Part shown: piece after piece, positions 36,812-45,156 of the stretch | Position numbering within the stretch: position 1 is the stretch's first letter | Layout: every line of letters begins with the position of its first letter | Assembly: GCF_014652355.1 (NCBI RefSeq) | Contig: NZ_BMYQ01000003.1 | Coordinates: 1-64,000 of the forward strand | Reading direction: 5' to 3' | DNA length: 64,000 nucleotides | From: Gemmobacter lanyuensis | GTDB taxonomy: Bacteria; Pseudomonadota; Alphaproteobacteria; Rhodobacterales; Rhodobacteraceae | Made by a program: the position numbers and the translations under genes | Notes under the pieces: generated by a model | What the model was told of the DNA's origin: nothing | The model's database searches: none | What the model saw: only the letters and a program-made list of their open reading frames with translations

Positions 36812-37375
36812 GTGGAACGTATTTCCAAAGCAGTGCGACTGATGATCGGGGGGCTGGCCATCAGCGCCGGGCTTGCGGGCGCTGCCAGCGCGCAGAACGC
36901 CCCGGAAATCGCCGGCAAGATTGATTGGGGCATCTGGGTCGATGATGACGGCTGCATGCACTGGTGGGCGGATGGCGGTCTTGAAGGCTATATGCTGGAC
37001 CGCGTCGATCCCAAGACGGGCAAGCCGGTCTGTCTCAAGCGCAATACCTGCCTCGTCGAAAATACCGACACGCTTTTCGCAACCGACAGTGCCAAGCTGA
37101 CCACCGATGGTCGCCGCCGCCTGACCGCCTTCTTCCAGCAGTCGGGGGCGTTTGGTTACGCCGTCTATGGTCATACCGACAGCCGCGCATCGGATGAATA
37201 CAACATGAACCTGTCGCAACGCCGCGCCAAATCGGTGGCGGATGTCGCCCGATCGACCGGGGCGATGGTGGAACGTGAGATCGGCTATGGGGAACGCCAG
37301 CCCGTCGCGCCCAATAACTCGGCGGCCAATATGCAAAAGAACCGTCGCGTCGAAGTTGTCTGCTACCGGTGGTGA
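36812..37375 (+). CDS. OmpA-family protein with a Cys-bounded N-terminal module
   Basis: This 187-aa exported protein starts at GTG 36812, supported by GAGGGGAG at about 8 bases. It has a signal peptide (GGLAISAGLAGAASA, about 13-27) and a 31-residue module at 44-74 (DDDGCMHWWADGGLEGY, then DRVDPKTGKPVC). The OmpA C-like peptidoglycan-binding domain at about 86-187 has DSAKLTTDGRRRLTAFF and GHTDSRASDEYNMNLSQRRA. The 44-74 module recurs in the downstream lipoprotein. It probably anchors the outer membrane to peptidoglycan. Ten bases separate it from the lipoprotein gene, so they form an operon. Confidence 0.85.
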   Translation: MERISKAVRLMIGGLAISAGLAGAASAQNAPEIAGKIDWGIWVDDDGCMHWWADGGLEGYMLDRVDPKTGKPVCLKRNTCLVENTDTLFATDSAKLTTDGRRRLTAFFQQSGAFGYAVYGHTDSRASDEYNMNLSQRRAKSVADVARSTGAMVEREIGYGERQPVAPNNSAANMQKNRRVEVVCYRW

Positions 37376-37385
37376 GGTGAACCCG

Positions 37386-37754
37386 ATGTCCATTCGTATT
37401 CTTCCGGGCTTTGCCCTGCTTGCTGCCACCGCTCTGTCCGGCTGTGTGGACGGGGTGTCGCCCTATGTCCAAAGCCCCAATACCGTGATCGCCACCGCGC
37501 AGGACCACGGTCGTGACAATGTGGCGCTGGCACCAGGGGGCGGGGCGATTGCCTATGATCCCGATGGCTGCCAGGGCTGGATCATCGATGACGGCGTCGA
37601 GGGCTATTCGGGCCGCCGCTTCGACCCGGTTTCGGGCCTGCCGGTCTGCAACAACCAGTATCCGCCGGGTACCGTGCTGCGGAACTATCAGACGAATGAC
37701 GCGGGCATCCGGGACTATGTCCCCTATGCCGATCGGTCGGGCGCCGAGCCGTAA
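37386..37754 (+). CDS. Putative lipoprotein sharing the Cys-bounded module
   Basis: This 122-aa protein has a type II signal peptide with lipobox TALSGC (lipidated C20), to be processed by the Lgt and Lnt also encoded here. Residues 58-88 (DPDGCQGWIIDDGVEGY, then RRFDPVSGLPVC) match the upstream OmpA-like protein at 17 of 31 positions, with both cysteines kept, possibly as a disulfide in the periplasm. The rest (NNQYPPGTVLRNYQTNDAG, YVPYADRSG) is not recognised. GAGGTGA supports ATG 37386. A terminator follows. Function unknown; a partner or paralogous sensor of the OmpA-like protein is the natural guess. Confidence 0.8.
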   Translation: MSIRILPGFALLAATALSGCVDGVSPYVQSPNTVIATAQDHGRDNVALAPGGGAIAYDPDGCQGWIIDDGVEGYSGRRFDPVSGLPVCNNQYPPGTVLRNYQTNDAGIRDYVPYADRSGAEP

Positions 37755-37778
37755 GGCACCGCCCGCCACGCAAGGATC

Positions 37779-37805
37779 AAGGCCGCAGCCCAAGCTGCGG
37801 CCTTT
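37779..37805 (+). terminator. Terminator of the OmpA-like/lipoprotein operon
   Basis: An 11-bp stem AAGGCCGCAGC/GCTGCGGCCTT with loop CCAA and a modest T-rich tail lies 25 bases past the stop. Confidence 0.75.
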
Positions 37806-37990
37806 GTCATTTCAGCATCTTGTGTCGCGGATGGCGGCTACCCCGAAATCTCGGATGTGGCGGGTGGGATCTGCCTGCAAATTGTGCAACCGCTGAAAAA
37901 GACATGCGATGACGCAGCTTTGTCTTGTCTCCGTCGCAATCGAGGCGCAGACTCAGAACAGGACCAGATCCAGCCGCAAAGGAAGATGAT

Positions 37991-39007
37991 TTGGGCATCA
38001 GCGCGCTGACCCCCCCGACCCGTGCCGAGGATGTTGTGGAAACGCTTCTGGAATTTCCCGACAATCGGTTGCTGATAGATTTGTGCGGTGAATATGACCG
38101 CAATCTCGCACAGGTGGAACACCAGATGGGGGTGCATATCCTCCGACGGGGCAACCGGCTGGCCGTGATCGGCGACAAGGGCACGCGGGAACAGGCGGCA
38201 GCAGTGCTGCAATCGCTTTATGCCCGGCTGGAAGCAGGCCGTGGCCTTTCGGCAGGCGATATCGAAGGCGCGATCCGCATGGGGCGCCCGATGCCCGACA
38301 CCCCCCGCGAAGGTGCCGAACAGATCGAGATGTTTGGCCCCGGTCAGGTGGAACTGCGGACCCGCAAGAAGCCGATCGAACCTCGGACCGAGGCGCAGAA
38401 GGCCTATGTTGCCAATCTCTTTGCCAACGAGCTGGGCTTTGGCATCGGCCCTGCCGGGACGGGCAAGACCTATCTCGCCGTGGCCGTGGGCGTGACCATG
38501 TTCATCGGCGGAATGGTCGAGAAGATCGTCCTCAGCCGCCCCGCGGTCGAAGCGGGGGAACGTCTGGGCTTTCTCCCCGGTGACATGAAGGAAAAAGTCG
38601 ATCCCTACATGCAGCCGCTTTATGACGCGCTGAATGATTTCCTGCCGGCCAAGCAGGTGCAGAAGCTGATGGAGGAGAAGCGGATCGAGATCGCGCCGCT
38701 CGCCTTCATGCGCGGGCGCACGCTGTCCAATGCCTTCATCGTGCTGGACGAGGCGCAGAATGCCACGACCATGCAGATGAAGATGTTCCTCACCCGTCTG
38801 GGCGAGGGGAGCCGCATGGTGATCACCGGTGACCGCACGCAGGTGGACCTGCCGCGGGGCGTCGCCTCGGGTCTGGCCGATGCCGAGCGGATCCTGAAGG
38901 GGGTGAAGGGCGTGACCTTCAACTACTTCACCGCCAAGGATGTCGTGCGTCACCCGCTGGTCGCCCGCATCATCGAGGCTTATGATGCGGATGACGCCAA
39001 GGGCTGA
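37991..39007 (+). CDS. phoH: PhoH family ATPase
   Basis: This 338-aa cytosolic P-loop protein is of the PhoH/YbeZ type. Its Walker A is FGIGPAGTGKTYLAVAVG and its Walker B FIVLDEAQNATTMQMKMFL. SRPAVEAGERLGFLPGDMKEK and RMVITGDRTQVDLPRGVASG complete the family pattern. YbeZ-type proteins associate with YbeY and probably act as RNA helicases in ribosome quality control. The start is taken as TTG 37991, with AAAGGAAG about 7 bases upstream; no ATG gives a family-like N-terminus. A terminator separates it from ybeY, 100 bases downstream. Confidence 0.93.
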   Translation: MGISALTPPTRAEDVVETLLEFPDNRLLIDLCGEYDRNLAQVEHQMGVHILRRGNRLAVIGDKGTREQAAAVLQSLYARLEAGRGLSAGDIEGAIRMGRPMPDTPREGAEQIEMFGPGQVELRTRKKPIEPRTEAQKAYVANLFANELGFGIGPAGTGKTYLAVAVGVTMFIGGMVEKIVLSRPAVEAGERLGFLPGDMKEKVDPYMQPLYDALNDFLPAKQVQKLMEEKRIEIAPLAFMRGRTLSNAFIVLDEAQNATTMQMKMFLTRLGEGSRMVITGDRTQVDLPRGVASGLADAERILKGVKGVTFNYFTAKDVVRHPLVARIIEAYDADDAKG

Positions 39008-39027
39008 TCCCGGTCAAAAGGCACAGG

Positions 39028-39056
39028 ACGGCCCCGTCCGCGGGGCCGTTTGCTTT
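39028..39056 (+). terminator. phoH terminator
   Basis: A 9-bp stem ACGGCCCCG/CGGGGCCGT with loop TCCG is followed by TTTGCTTTT. It suggests that ybeY and downstream genes can be transcribed separately. Confidence 0.7.
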
Positions 39057-39106
39057 TGCGGCGTTGGGGATTTGTGCTTTCTGATCCGCCGCGCTAGAAG
39101 GGCCAC

Positions 39107-39634
39107 ATGAACGGAAACGTCGATATCGTCCTTGAGGATGACCGCTGGCAGGCCTTCGGGCTTGAGGAAACCGCCCTGCGGGTGGCCGGTGCGGTGCTGA
39201 CCCATCTGGGTTTGGACCCTGCGCTGTTCCTAACCGTCGTCATGGGCTGTGATGACGCCCGCATCGCCGAACTGAACGGCGAATTTCGTGACAAAGCCAA
39301 GCCCACCAATGTGTTGAGCTGGCCGTCCGAAGAACGTGCGTCGGAATATGCGGGTGAGGCGCCCGCCTTGCCCGATCCTGGAACCACGGATGACCCGGCC
39401 GAGTTGGGCGATATCGCCATCGCTTGGGAAACCTGCCTGCGCGAGGCGGAAGAGCAGGGCAAAAGCCAGGCCGACCATGTGACGCATCTTCTTGTTCATG
39501 GATTGTTGCATTTGCTGGGCTATGATCACGTCGAGGACGAGGACGCCGAGCTTATGGAAGAGACCGAGCGGCAGATTCTTGCAACGCTCGGGATTGCCGA
39601 CCCATACTGGGTGGCAGACGCGCAACTTGGGTAG
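39107..39634 (+). CDS. ybeY: Endoribonuclease YbeY (rRNA maturation factor)
   Basis: This 175-aa zinc-dependent RNase is involved in 16S rRNA 3'-end maturation and ribosome quality control. The zinc motif H-x3-H-x5-H is complete in LVHGLLHLLGYDHVEDED. The upstream ELNGEFRDKAKPTNVLSWPS is the conserved core, with an acidic insertion before GDIAIAWETC that is common in alphaproteobacteria. It lies 8 bases before corC and belongs with phoH functionally. Confidence 0.96.
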   Translation: MNGNVDIVLEDDRWQAFGLEETALRVAGAVLTHLGLDPALFLTVVMGCDDARIAELNGEFRDKAKPTNVLSWPSEERASEYAGEAPALPDPGTTDDPAELGDIAIAWETCLREAEEQGKSQADHVTHLLVHGLLHLLGYDHVEDEDAELMEETERQILATLGIADPYWVADAQLG

Positions 39635-39642
39635 AAGGACAG

Positions 39643-40554
39643 ATGGGCAGTAGTTACGAAGGATCGACGGCAGCGCCGCAGGCGGCTGCCGAGGGTGGTG
39701 CCGCCGACGAGGGAGAGTCTTCTTCCGATGCCGGACAAAAGGGGTTCTTTGGCCGGTTGCTTTCGGCCTTTGTGCCTGCCGATCCGGCCCCGGAACATGC
39801 GCCCGTGCCGCAGGCCCAGCACCCCGCGCCCCAACTGCCCGGCGTGGCCAATCTGCGAAAGCTGCGTGTCGATGACGTGGCGATCCCCAAGGTCGATATC
39901 GTGGCCGTGCCGCTCGACATCGGCAAGGATGAACTGGTCGAGGTTTTTCGCGCCCAAGGGTTTTCCCGGCTTCCCGTCTATAAAGGCACGCTGGACCATC
40001 CGCAGGGGTTGATCCTGCTCAAGGATCTGGCCTTGCAGCATGGCTTCGGTGCCGGCGGACGGTTCAGCCTGAAGAAGCTGCTCCGTCCGATCCTCTATGC
40101 ACCGCCATCAATGCCCCTGCACGTGCTGCTTCAGAAGATGCAGAAAGACCGCGTGCATATGGCGCTGGTCATTGATGAATATGGTGGGGTCGATGGGCTG
40201 GTCACCATCGAGGATCTGATCGAAACCGTCATTGGTGAGATCGAGGATGAACACGACGAAGAGGAAGGCACCCTCTGGAAGCTGGAAAGGCCCGGCGTCT
40301 GGCTGATGCAATCCACTGCGCCGCTCGATGAGGTCGAGGCTGAAATCGGCCTGCGTCTTCGCACCGGTGAAGATGACGAGGAAATTGATACGCTCGGCGG
40401 TCTGGTCTTCCTGCGTACCGGCCGTGTCCCCGTGCGGGGTGAGATCGTCAGCCACGAAAGCGGTGTCGAGTTCGAGGTCGTCGATGCCGATCCCCGGCGG
40501 ATCAAGCGGTTGCGGCTGCGTTTGCCCACCGATCCCGCAACGCCCGAGACGTGA
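39643..40554 (+). CDS. CorC/TlyC-type hemolysin-family protein with CBS pair
   Basis: This 303-aa soluble protein has an Ala/Pro-rich N-terminus (1-70) and tandem CBS domains at about 80-210 (LRKLRVDDVAIPKVDIVAV, LILLKDLALQHGFG, VHMALVIDEYGGVDGLVTIE). The C-terminal CorC_HlyC domain holds IGEIEDEHDEEEGTLWKLE and the late RVPVRGEIVSHESGVEFEV. It lacks the DUF21 membrane domain, as in CorC of the ybeZ-ybeY-ybeX-lnt cluster. YbeX is linked to magnesium/cobalt balance and ribosome function. Its stop overlaps the lnt start, so expression is coupled. Confidence 0.92.
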   Translation: MGSSYEGSTAAPQAAAEGGAADEGESSSDAGQKGFFGRLLSAFVPADPAPEHAPVPQAQHPAPQLPGVANLRKLRVDDVAIPKVDIVAVPLDIGKDELVEVFRAQGFSRLPVYKGTLDHPQGLILLKDLALQHGFGAGGRFSLKKLLRPILYAPPSMPLHVLLQKMQKDRVHMALVIDEYGGVDGLVTIEDLIETVIGEIEDEHDEEEGTLWKLERPGVWLMQSTAPLDEVEAEIGLRLRTGEDDEEIDTLGGLVFLRTGRVPVRGEIVSHESGVEFEVVDADPRRIKRLRLRLPTDPATPET

Positions 40555-42014
40555 TGCGTTTTCTCAGGGATTTGCTGCCGGGCCTGCTGGTCGGGGCGCT
40601 CGCGGCCGCGGGGCAGGCGCCTTTGGGCGCCTGGTTCGTCGCGCTGCCGGCGCTGTCTTTCCTGATGCACAGGGTCGCCCGGGGCGCCTCGGCCCGGCAG
40701 GCCTGGGCAACAGGCACGGGCTATTTCGCGGCTTACCTGAGCTGGATCGTCTCGCCCTTCTTGGTCGAGCCCGAGGTTTACGGCTGGATGGCGCCCTTCG
40801 CGCTGGTGCTGATGGCGGGGGGCCTTGCGCTTTTCTGGCTGGCGGCGGGTTGGGCCGCGGCGCGCATGGCCTTGCCCGGTCCGCGGCGCGCGCTGGCCTT
40901 CGCGTTGACCCTGACTGCGGCCGAGGCGCTGCGCGGGGTTGTCCTGACCGGATTTCCCTGGGCCTTGCCCGGCCATATGTGGATCGACACGCCCCTCATG
41001 CAGGCGGCCGCCTATGTCGGCGCCAATGGGCTCACGTTGTTGACCCTGATCGCCGCAGCCGCCCCGGTGGCCTTTGGCACGGGTGGGGCCGTCGGGGCGA
41101 TGGTGCTGCTGGCGGCGCTGGCGGCCGGCGGGCTGTGGCGCCTCGCCTCGCCCGCGCCGGACGGGGCAGGGCTGACGCTGCGTCTCGTCCAACCCAATGC
41201 AGAGCAACATCTGAAATGGGATCCCGATCAGGCAGAGCGGCTTTACCGGTTGCAACTTGATTATACAGCCGCTCTGCCGCGCCCCGATCTGGTCATCTGG
41301 CCCGAAACCTCTTTGCCCTATCTCTACGATCCGCAGGGCGAAGCCGCGGGCGGCGTGGCTTTTGCGGCGAAGGGCACCCCGGTTGCCATGGGCGTCCAGC
41401 GGCTGGAAGGGGCGGCCGCATTCAACAGCCTTGTCGTTCTCGGCCCCGAAGGGACCGAAGCGGCACGCTATGACAAGGCCCATCTCGTGCCTTTCGGCGA
41501 ATACGTGCCCTTCGGCGATCTGGCTTACCGCGTGTTCGGCCTGCGCGCTTTTGCCGCCCGCACGGGTTATGGCTATGCGGCGGGGCCTGGGCCAAGGGTG
41601 CTCAACCTGGGTCGTCTGGGCAAGGTCCTGCCGTTGATCTGTTACGAGGCGGTCTTTCCCCGTTTCGTCAACAGCGTGGGCGATCGCCCCGACTGGATGC
41701 TTCAGATTACAAATGATGCCTGGTTCGGCACCCTGAATGGCCCGTTCCAGCATGCGGCACTGGCGCGCCTGCGTGCCGTGGAACAGGGAATCCCGCTGGT
41801 CCGGGTCGCGAATACCGGTGTCACGCAGGTGGTGGATGCGCGGGGGCGGGTGACCGCGTCGATTGAATTCGGCGTGACGGCCTATCTCGACGTGGACCTG
41901 CCCGGAAAACGCCCCCCCACCCCCTACAATCGCTATGGGGAATGGCCGTTTCTGTTGTTGCTGGCGGGGCTCTTCGGTCTGGTCTTCTCGCGTCGATCCG
42001 CAACGCTTGCTTGA
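40554..42014 (+). CDS. lnt: Apolipoprotein N-acyltransferase
   Basis: This 486-aa inner-membrane enzyme adds the third acyl chain to lipoprotein N-termini. About six to seven N-terminal TM segments precede a nitrilase-like periplasmic domain. Its Glu-Lys-Cys triad is visible: E in [15 protein letters not shown] in [18 protein letters not shown] and C in [14 protein letters not shown] final TM segment ([15 protein letters not shown]) closes the protein. ATG 40554 overlaps the corC stop (TGATG); GTG 40551 is an alternative. With lgt in the same window it supports a complete triacylated lipoprotein pathway. Confidence 0.96.
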   Translation: MRFLRDLLPGLLVGALAAAGQAPLGAWFVALPALSFLMHRVARGASARQAWATGTGYFAAYLSWIVSPFLVEPEVYGWMAPFALVLMAGGLALFWLAAGWAAARMALPGPRRALAFALTLTAAEALRGVVLTGFPWALPGHMWIDTPLMQAAAYVGANGLTLLTLIAAAAPVAFGTGGAVGAMVLLAALAAGGLWRLASPAPDGAGLTLRLVQPNAEQHLKWDPDQAERLYRLQLDYTAALPRPDLVIWPETSLPYLYDPQGEAAGGVAFAAKGTPVAMGVQRLEGAAAFNSLVVLGPEGTEAARYDKAHLVPFGEYVPFGDLAYRVFGLRAFAARTGYGYAAGPGPRVLNLGRLGKVLPLICYEAVFPRFVNSVGDRPDWMLQITNDAWFGTLNGPFQHAALARLRAVEQGIPLVRVANTGVTQVVDARGRVTASIEFGVTAYLDVDLPGKRPPTPYNRYGEWPFLLLLAGLFGLVFSRRSATLA

Positions 42015-42050
42015 CGCGCCGCAGGTGCGGGCGTAACCGGGGTCATCGAA

Positions 42051-42096
42051 CCGTCACAACGGCTTCCTGGCGTGGCGGGGATACATCAACGGAGCA
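42051..42096 (+). promoter_or_regulatory. SAM/SAH riboswitch upstream of metK
   Basis: P1 is formed by CCGTCAC (42051-42057) and GTGGCGG (42072-42078), with one G-U pair. The loop AACGGCTTCCTGGC carries GCTTCC, which can pair as a pseudoknot with GGAGC at 42091-42095. That GGAGC is the metK ribosome-binding site, 8 bases before the ATG. The conserved CACAACGGCTTCCTGGCGTG core and the downstream GGAGCA match the SAM/SAH riboswitch class, found almost only in Rhodobacterales ahead of metK. Ligand binding should hide the ribosome-binding site and switch translation off. Confidence 0.93.
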
Positions 42097-42103
42097 CTTC
42101 CCC

Positions 42104-43270
42104 ATGAGCAGACTTGACTATGTTTTCACCTCGGAATCCGTCTCTGAGGGGCACCCGGACAAGGTGTGTGACCGCATTTCCGACGCAGTTCTTGATGCCT
42201 TCCTGACGGAAGAACCCAACGCCCGCGTCGCCTGCGAAACCTTTGCCACCACCAATCGCGTCGTCGTTGGCGGGGAAGTGGGCCTGAGCGACAAGAAAAA
42301 GCTGAAAGAGATGCTGGCCGGCGTCGAGCAGATCGTCCGCGATTGCGTGAAGGACATCGGCTACGAGCAGGACGAGTTCCACTGGAACACGCTCAAGGTG
42401 AAGAATTACCTGCACAAGCAATCCGCCCATATCGCCCAGGGTGTGGACAAGGACGGGGCCGGCGACCAAGGCATCATGTTCGGCTATGCCTGCCGCGAAA
42501 CGCCCGAGCTGATGCCCGCGCCGATCCAATACGCCCATGCGATCCTGCGCCGCCTTGCCGAAGCGCGCAAATCGGGCAAGGAACCGACCCTGCGCCCGGA
42601 TGCGAAATCCCAGCTGTCGCTGCGCTATGAAGGTGGCAAACCCGTTGAGGTGACCTCGATCGTGCTTTCGACCCAGCATGAAAGCGAAAGCCAGACCTCG
42701 GATGACATCCGCGCCATTGTGGAACCCTACATCCGCGACGTCCTGCCTTCGGGCTGGATCACGGAAAAGACCGAATGGTGGGTGAACCCGACGGGCACTT
42801 TCGTGATCGGTGGGCCGGATGGCGATGCGGGTCTCACCGGCCGCAAGATCATCGTGGACACCTATGGCGGCGCGGCGCCCCACGGCGGCGGTGCCTTCTC
42901 GGGCAAGGACCCGACCAAGGTGGACCGCTCGGCCGCCTATGCCGCGCGCTATCTGGCCAAGAACGTGGTCGCCGCAGGCCTTGCCGACCGCTGCACGCTG
43001 CAAGTGAGCTATGCCATCGGGGTGGCCAAACCGCTGTCGATTTATGTCGACACCCATGGCACTGGCCAGGTTGATGCGGCTGCCATTGAACGCGCCGTTG
43101 CTCAGTGCATGGACCTCACCCCGCGCGGCATCCGCGAACATCTTGCATTGAACCGCCCGATCTACGCCCGCACTGCAGCCTATGGCCACTTCGGTCGTGC
43201 CCCCGAGGCGGACGGTGGTTTCAGCTGGGAAAAGACCGACCTTGTCGAGGCGCTCAAGAAAGCAGTCTGA
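42104..43270 (+). CDS. metK: S-adenosylmethionine synthase
   Basis: This 388-aa enzyme makes SAM from methionine and ATP. The motifs are [33 protein letters not shown] and [39 protein letters not shown] and the C-terminal [17 protein letters not shown] also match. ATG 42104 lies just after the SAM/SAH riboswitch, which overlaps its ribosome-binding site, so SAM itself should shut down translation. A long upstream in-frame extension would run through the riboswitch and lnt and is rejected. A terminator and two repeat copies follow. Confidence 0.98.
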   Translation: MSRLDYVFTSESVSEGHPDKVCDRISDAVLDAFLTEEPNARVACETFATTNRVVVGGEVGLSDKKKLKEMLAGVEQIVRDCVKDIGYEQDEFHWNTLKVKNYLHKQSAHIAQGVDKDGAGDQGIMFGYACRETPELMPAPIQYAHAILRRLAEARKSGKEPTLRPDAKSQLSLRYEGGKPVEVTSIVLSTQHESESQTSDDIRAIVEPYIRDVLPSGWITEKTEWWVNPTGTFVIGGPDGDAGLTGRKIIVDTYGGAAPHGGGAFSGKDPTKVDRSAAYAARYLAKNVVAAGLADRCTLQVSYAIGVAKPLSIYVDTHGTGQVDAAAIERAVAQCMDLTPRGIREHLALNRPIYARTAAYGHFGRAPEADGGFSWEKTDLVEALKKAV

Positions 43271-43335
43271 TTTGTCATAAACGTGGGGCGCGGGGGCCGA
43301 CCCTCCCGCCCGACGCCTCGCCACGAAATGCAAAT

Positions 43336-43366
43336 GGCCCGGATCGTAAGACCCGGGCCTTTTCTT
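43336..43366 (+). terminator. metK terminator
   Basis: GGCCCGG (43336-43342) pairs with CCGGGCC (43353-43359), with extra pairing inside the loop, followed by TTTTCTTT. Confidence 0.8.
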
Positions 43367-43376
43367 TGCGGTGCCG

Positions 43377-43427
43377 CCGGGGGCTGTCTGCCCCCGGACC
43401 CCCGCGGATATTTTGGGACAGAAAATG
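43377..43427 (+). repeat. Intergenic hairpin + GGATATTTT repeat, copy 2
   Basis: The hairpin CCGGGGGC/GCCCCCGG has loop TGTCT, identical to the loop in copy 1. It is followed by a tail of CCCCGCGGATATTTTGGGAC and AGAAAATG. It lies between metK and the convergent betC. Confidence 0.75.
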
Positions 43428-43444
43428 AGGACGGGCTTGTTGTC

Positions 43445-43474
43445 CATTTTCTGTCTTTAAATATCCCCGCCGGA
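43445..43474 (-). repeat. Intergenic repeat, copy 3 (inverted)
   Basis: Read on the minus strand it has CCGGCGGGGATATTTAAAGA followed by CAGAAAATG, the same tail as copies 1 and 2. It faces copy 2 across 17 bases, making a convergent pair downstream of both metK and betC. GC-rich inverted repeats near 43485-43540 probably form its hairpin part. Confidence 0.65.
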
Positions 43475-43549
43475 GGCAACCTGAGGTGGCGGGCGTAGCC
43501 CGGCGCCGAGGGGAAAGACTTGCGCCGCAGGCGCTCCGCCCTGTTCGGG

Positions 43550-45058
43550 TTATTCTCCGCGGGGGAAGCGTTTGAACTCTTCCAGGACGTTCAGGTCCAT
43601 ATGGTTGCGCATGTAGCGTTCCGAAGCGGCGCGGAGGGGTTGGTAATCCCACGGGAAGTAGTTGCCGTTCCGGAGTGCCTCATAGACCACCCAGCGGCGG
43701 GCCTGGCTTTCGCGCACTTCGGCGTCGAACCGGGCGAGATCCCAGCGGGCATCGGCCATCGCCCGGAAATGCGCGAGGGTTTCGGCATGGGCGGGGTCGG
43801 TGGCAAGGTTCACCTGTTCTTCCACATCCGTTTCAAGGTCAAAGAGCTGCTCCGGGTCGGCGGGGCAGCGGATATATTTGAAGCGTTTGTCGCGCAGGGC
43901 CACCATGGGGGTGATGGTGCCTTCTGCCGCGTATTCCATGGCGACGGGGCTGGTGCGGTCAAAGCCCTTCGCGAGTGGCACCAGGCTTTCGCCATCGGTC
44001 CAGGGCATGACCTCATCCATCGAGATGCCAGCCAGGTCGCAGAGCGTGGGGGTCACGTCGATGGTGCAGACCGGGGTGTCGATACGGCCCGGGGTCAAGC
44101 CGGGGGCGGCGACCATCAGGGGCACGCGGGCCGAGCCTTCGAAGAAGTTCATCTTGAACCACAGGCCGCGACGGCCCAGCATCTCGCCATGGTCGGAGAC
44201 GAAGAAGATGATGGCGTCTTGCCGGGTGGCCTCAAGCGCGGCGAGGATTTCGCCGATCTTGTCGTCGACGTAGGAAATATTGGCGAAATAGCCTTGGCGT
44301 GCGCGGCGGATGTGATCGGGGGTGACCTCAAGGCTGCGCCAGTCGCAGGCGTCCATCAGACGTTGGGAGTGGGGGTCCATATCCTCATAGGCGACGCTTT
44401 CCGGCGGTTCGAGATGGGCGCAGTCGTTGTAGAGATCCCAATATTTCCGGCGCGCGACGAAGGGGTCATGCGGGTGGGTGAAGCTGGCGCAAAGCGCCCA
44501 GGGGCGGGGATCGGCGCCGCGCGACAGATCATAGATCTTCTGGACCGACTGGAAGCAGACGTCGTCGTCATATTCCAGCTGGTTCGTGATTTCGGCGACG
44601 CCCGCGCCGGTGACCGAGCCGAGGTTGTGATACCACCAGTCGATGCGTTCGCCGGGTTTGCGGTAATCCGGGGTCCATCCGAAATCGGCGGGGTAGATAT
44701 CGGTTGTCAGGCGCTGTTCAAAGCCGTGCAGCTGATCAGGTCCGACGAAATGCATCTTGCCCGACAGGGCAGTTTGATAGCCCGCGCGGCGCAGGTGGTG
44801 GGCAAAGGTCGGCACGTCCGAGCAGAATTCGGATGCGTTGTCGTAAACGCGGGTGCGGCGGGGCAGCTGGCCGGACATGAAGCTTGCCCGCGCCGGGGCG
44901 CAGAGCGGCGAGGCCGTGTAACTATTGGCAAAGCGCACCGACCGTTCGGCCAGTTTCTTCAAGTTTGGCGCATGCAGCCAGTCGGCCGGGCCGTCCGGAA
45001 ACAGCGTGCCGGTCAGCTGATCGACCATGAGAATGAGGATATTGGGACGCTTTTCCAT
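43550..45058 (-). CDS. betC: Choline-sulfatase
   Basis: This 502-aa type I sulfatase releases choline and sulfate from choline-O-sulfate. The formylglycine site is SPLCAPARASFMSGQLPRRT (C-x-P-x-R, Cys at about residue 53). Metal ligands occur in LILMVDQLTG and FFVSDHGEMLG, with KMHFVGPDQLHGFE between. The C-terminal stretch NYFPWDYQPLRAASERYMRN is typical of choline-sulfatases rather than general arylsulfatases. The divergent LysR gene is its usual regulator. No betA, betB or choline-sulfate transporter gene is nearby, so the product choline must be used elsewhere. Confidence 0.92.
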   Translation of the reverse strand: MEKRPNILILMVDQLTGTLFPDGPADWLHAPNLKKLAERSVRFANSYTASPLCAPARASFMSGQLPRRTRVYDNASEFCSDVPTFAHHLRRAGYQTALSGKMHFVGPDQLHGFEQRLTTDIYPADFGWTPDYRKPGERIDWWYHNLGSVTGAGVAEITNQLEYDDDVCFQSVQKIYDLSRGADPRPWALCASFTHPHDPFVARRKYWDLYNDCAHLEPPESVAYEDMDPHSQRLMDACDWRSLEVTPDHIRRARQGYFANISYVDDKIGEILAALEATRQDAIIFFVSDHGEMLGRRGLWFKMNFFEGSARVPLMVAAPGLTPGRIDTPVCTIDVTPTLCDLAGISMDEVMPWTDGESLVPLAKGFDRTSPVAMEYAAEGTITPMVALRDKRFKYIRCPADPEQLFDLETDVEEQVNLATDPAHAETLAHFRAMADARWDLARFDAEVRESQARRWVVYEALRNGNYFPWDYQPLRAASERYMRNHMDLNVLEEFKRFPRGE

Positions 45059-45139
45059 CGACGGGCCTTCCAGAGTCTTCCTGCGCCATTAAAAGCGCAT
45101 ATGTTTGTCCTCGGGAAGATGGGGATTTTCGATGAAAGC

Positions 45140-45156
45140 CATAAAGGTTCTTTATG
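45140..45156 (+). promoter_or_regulatory. Palindrome over the LysR start codon, candidate operator
   Basis: CATAAAG-GTT-CTTTATG is a perfect 7-bp inverted repeat with a 3-base spacer. Its last three bases are the ATG of the LysR gene. In the betC/lysR divergent gap it is the best candidate site for LysR binding and autoregulation. Confidence 0.5.
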
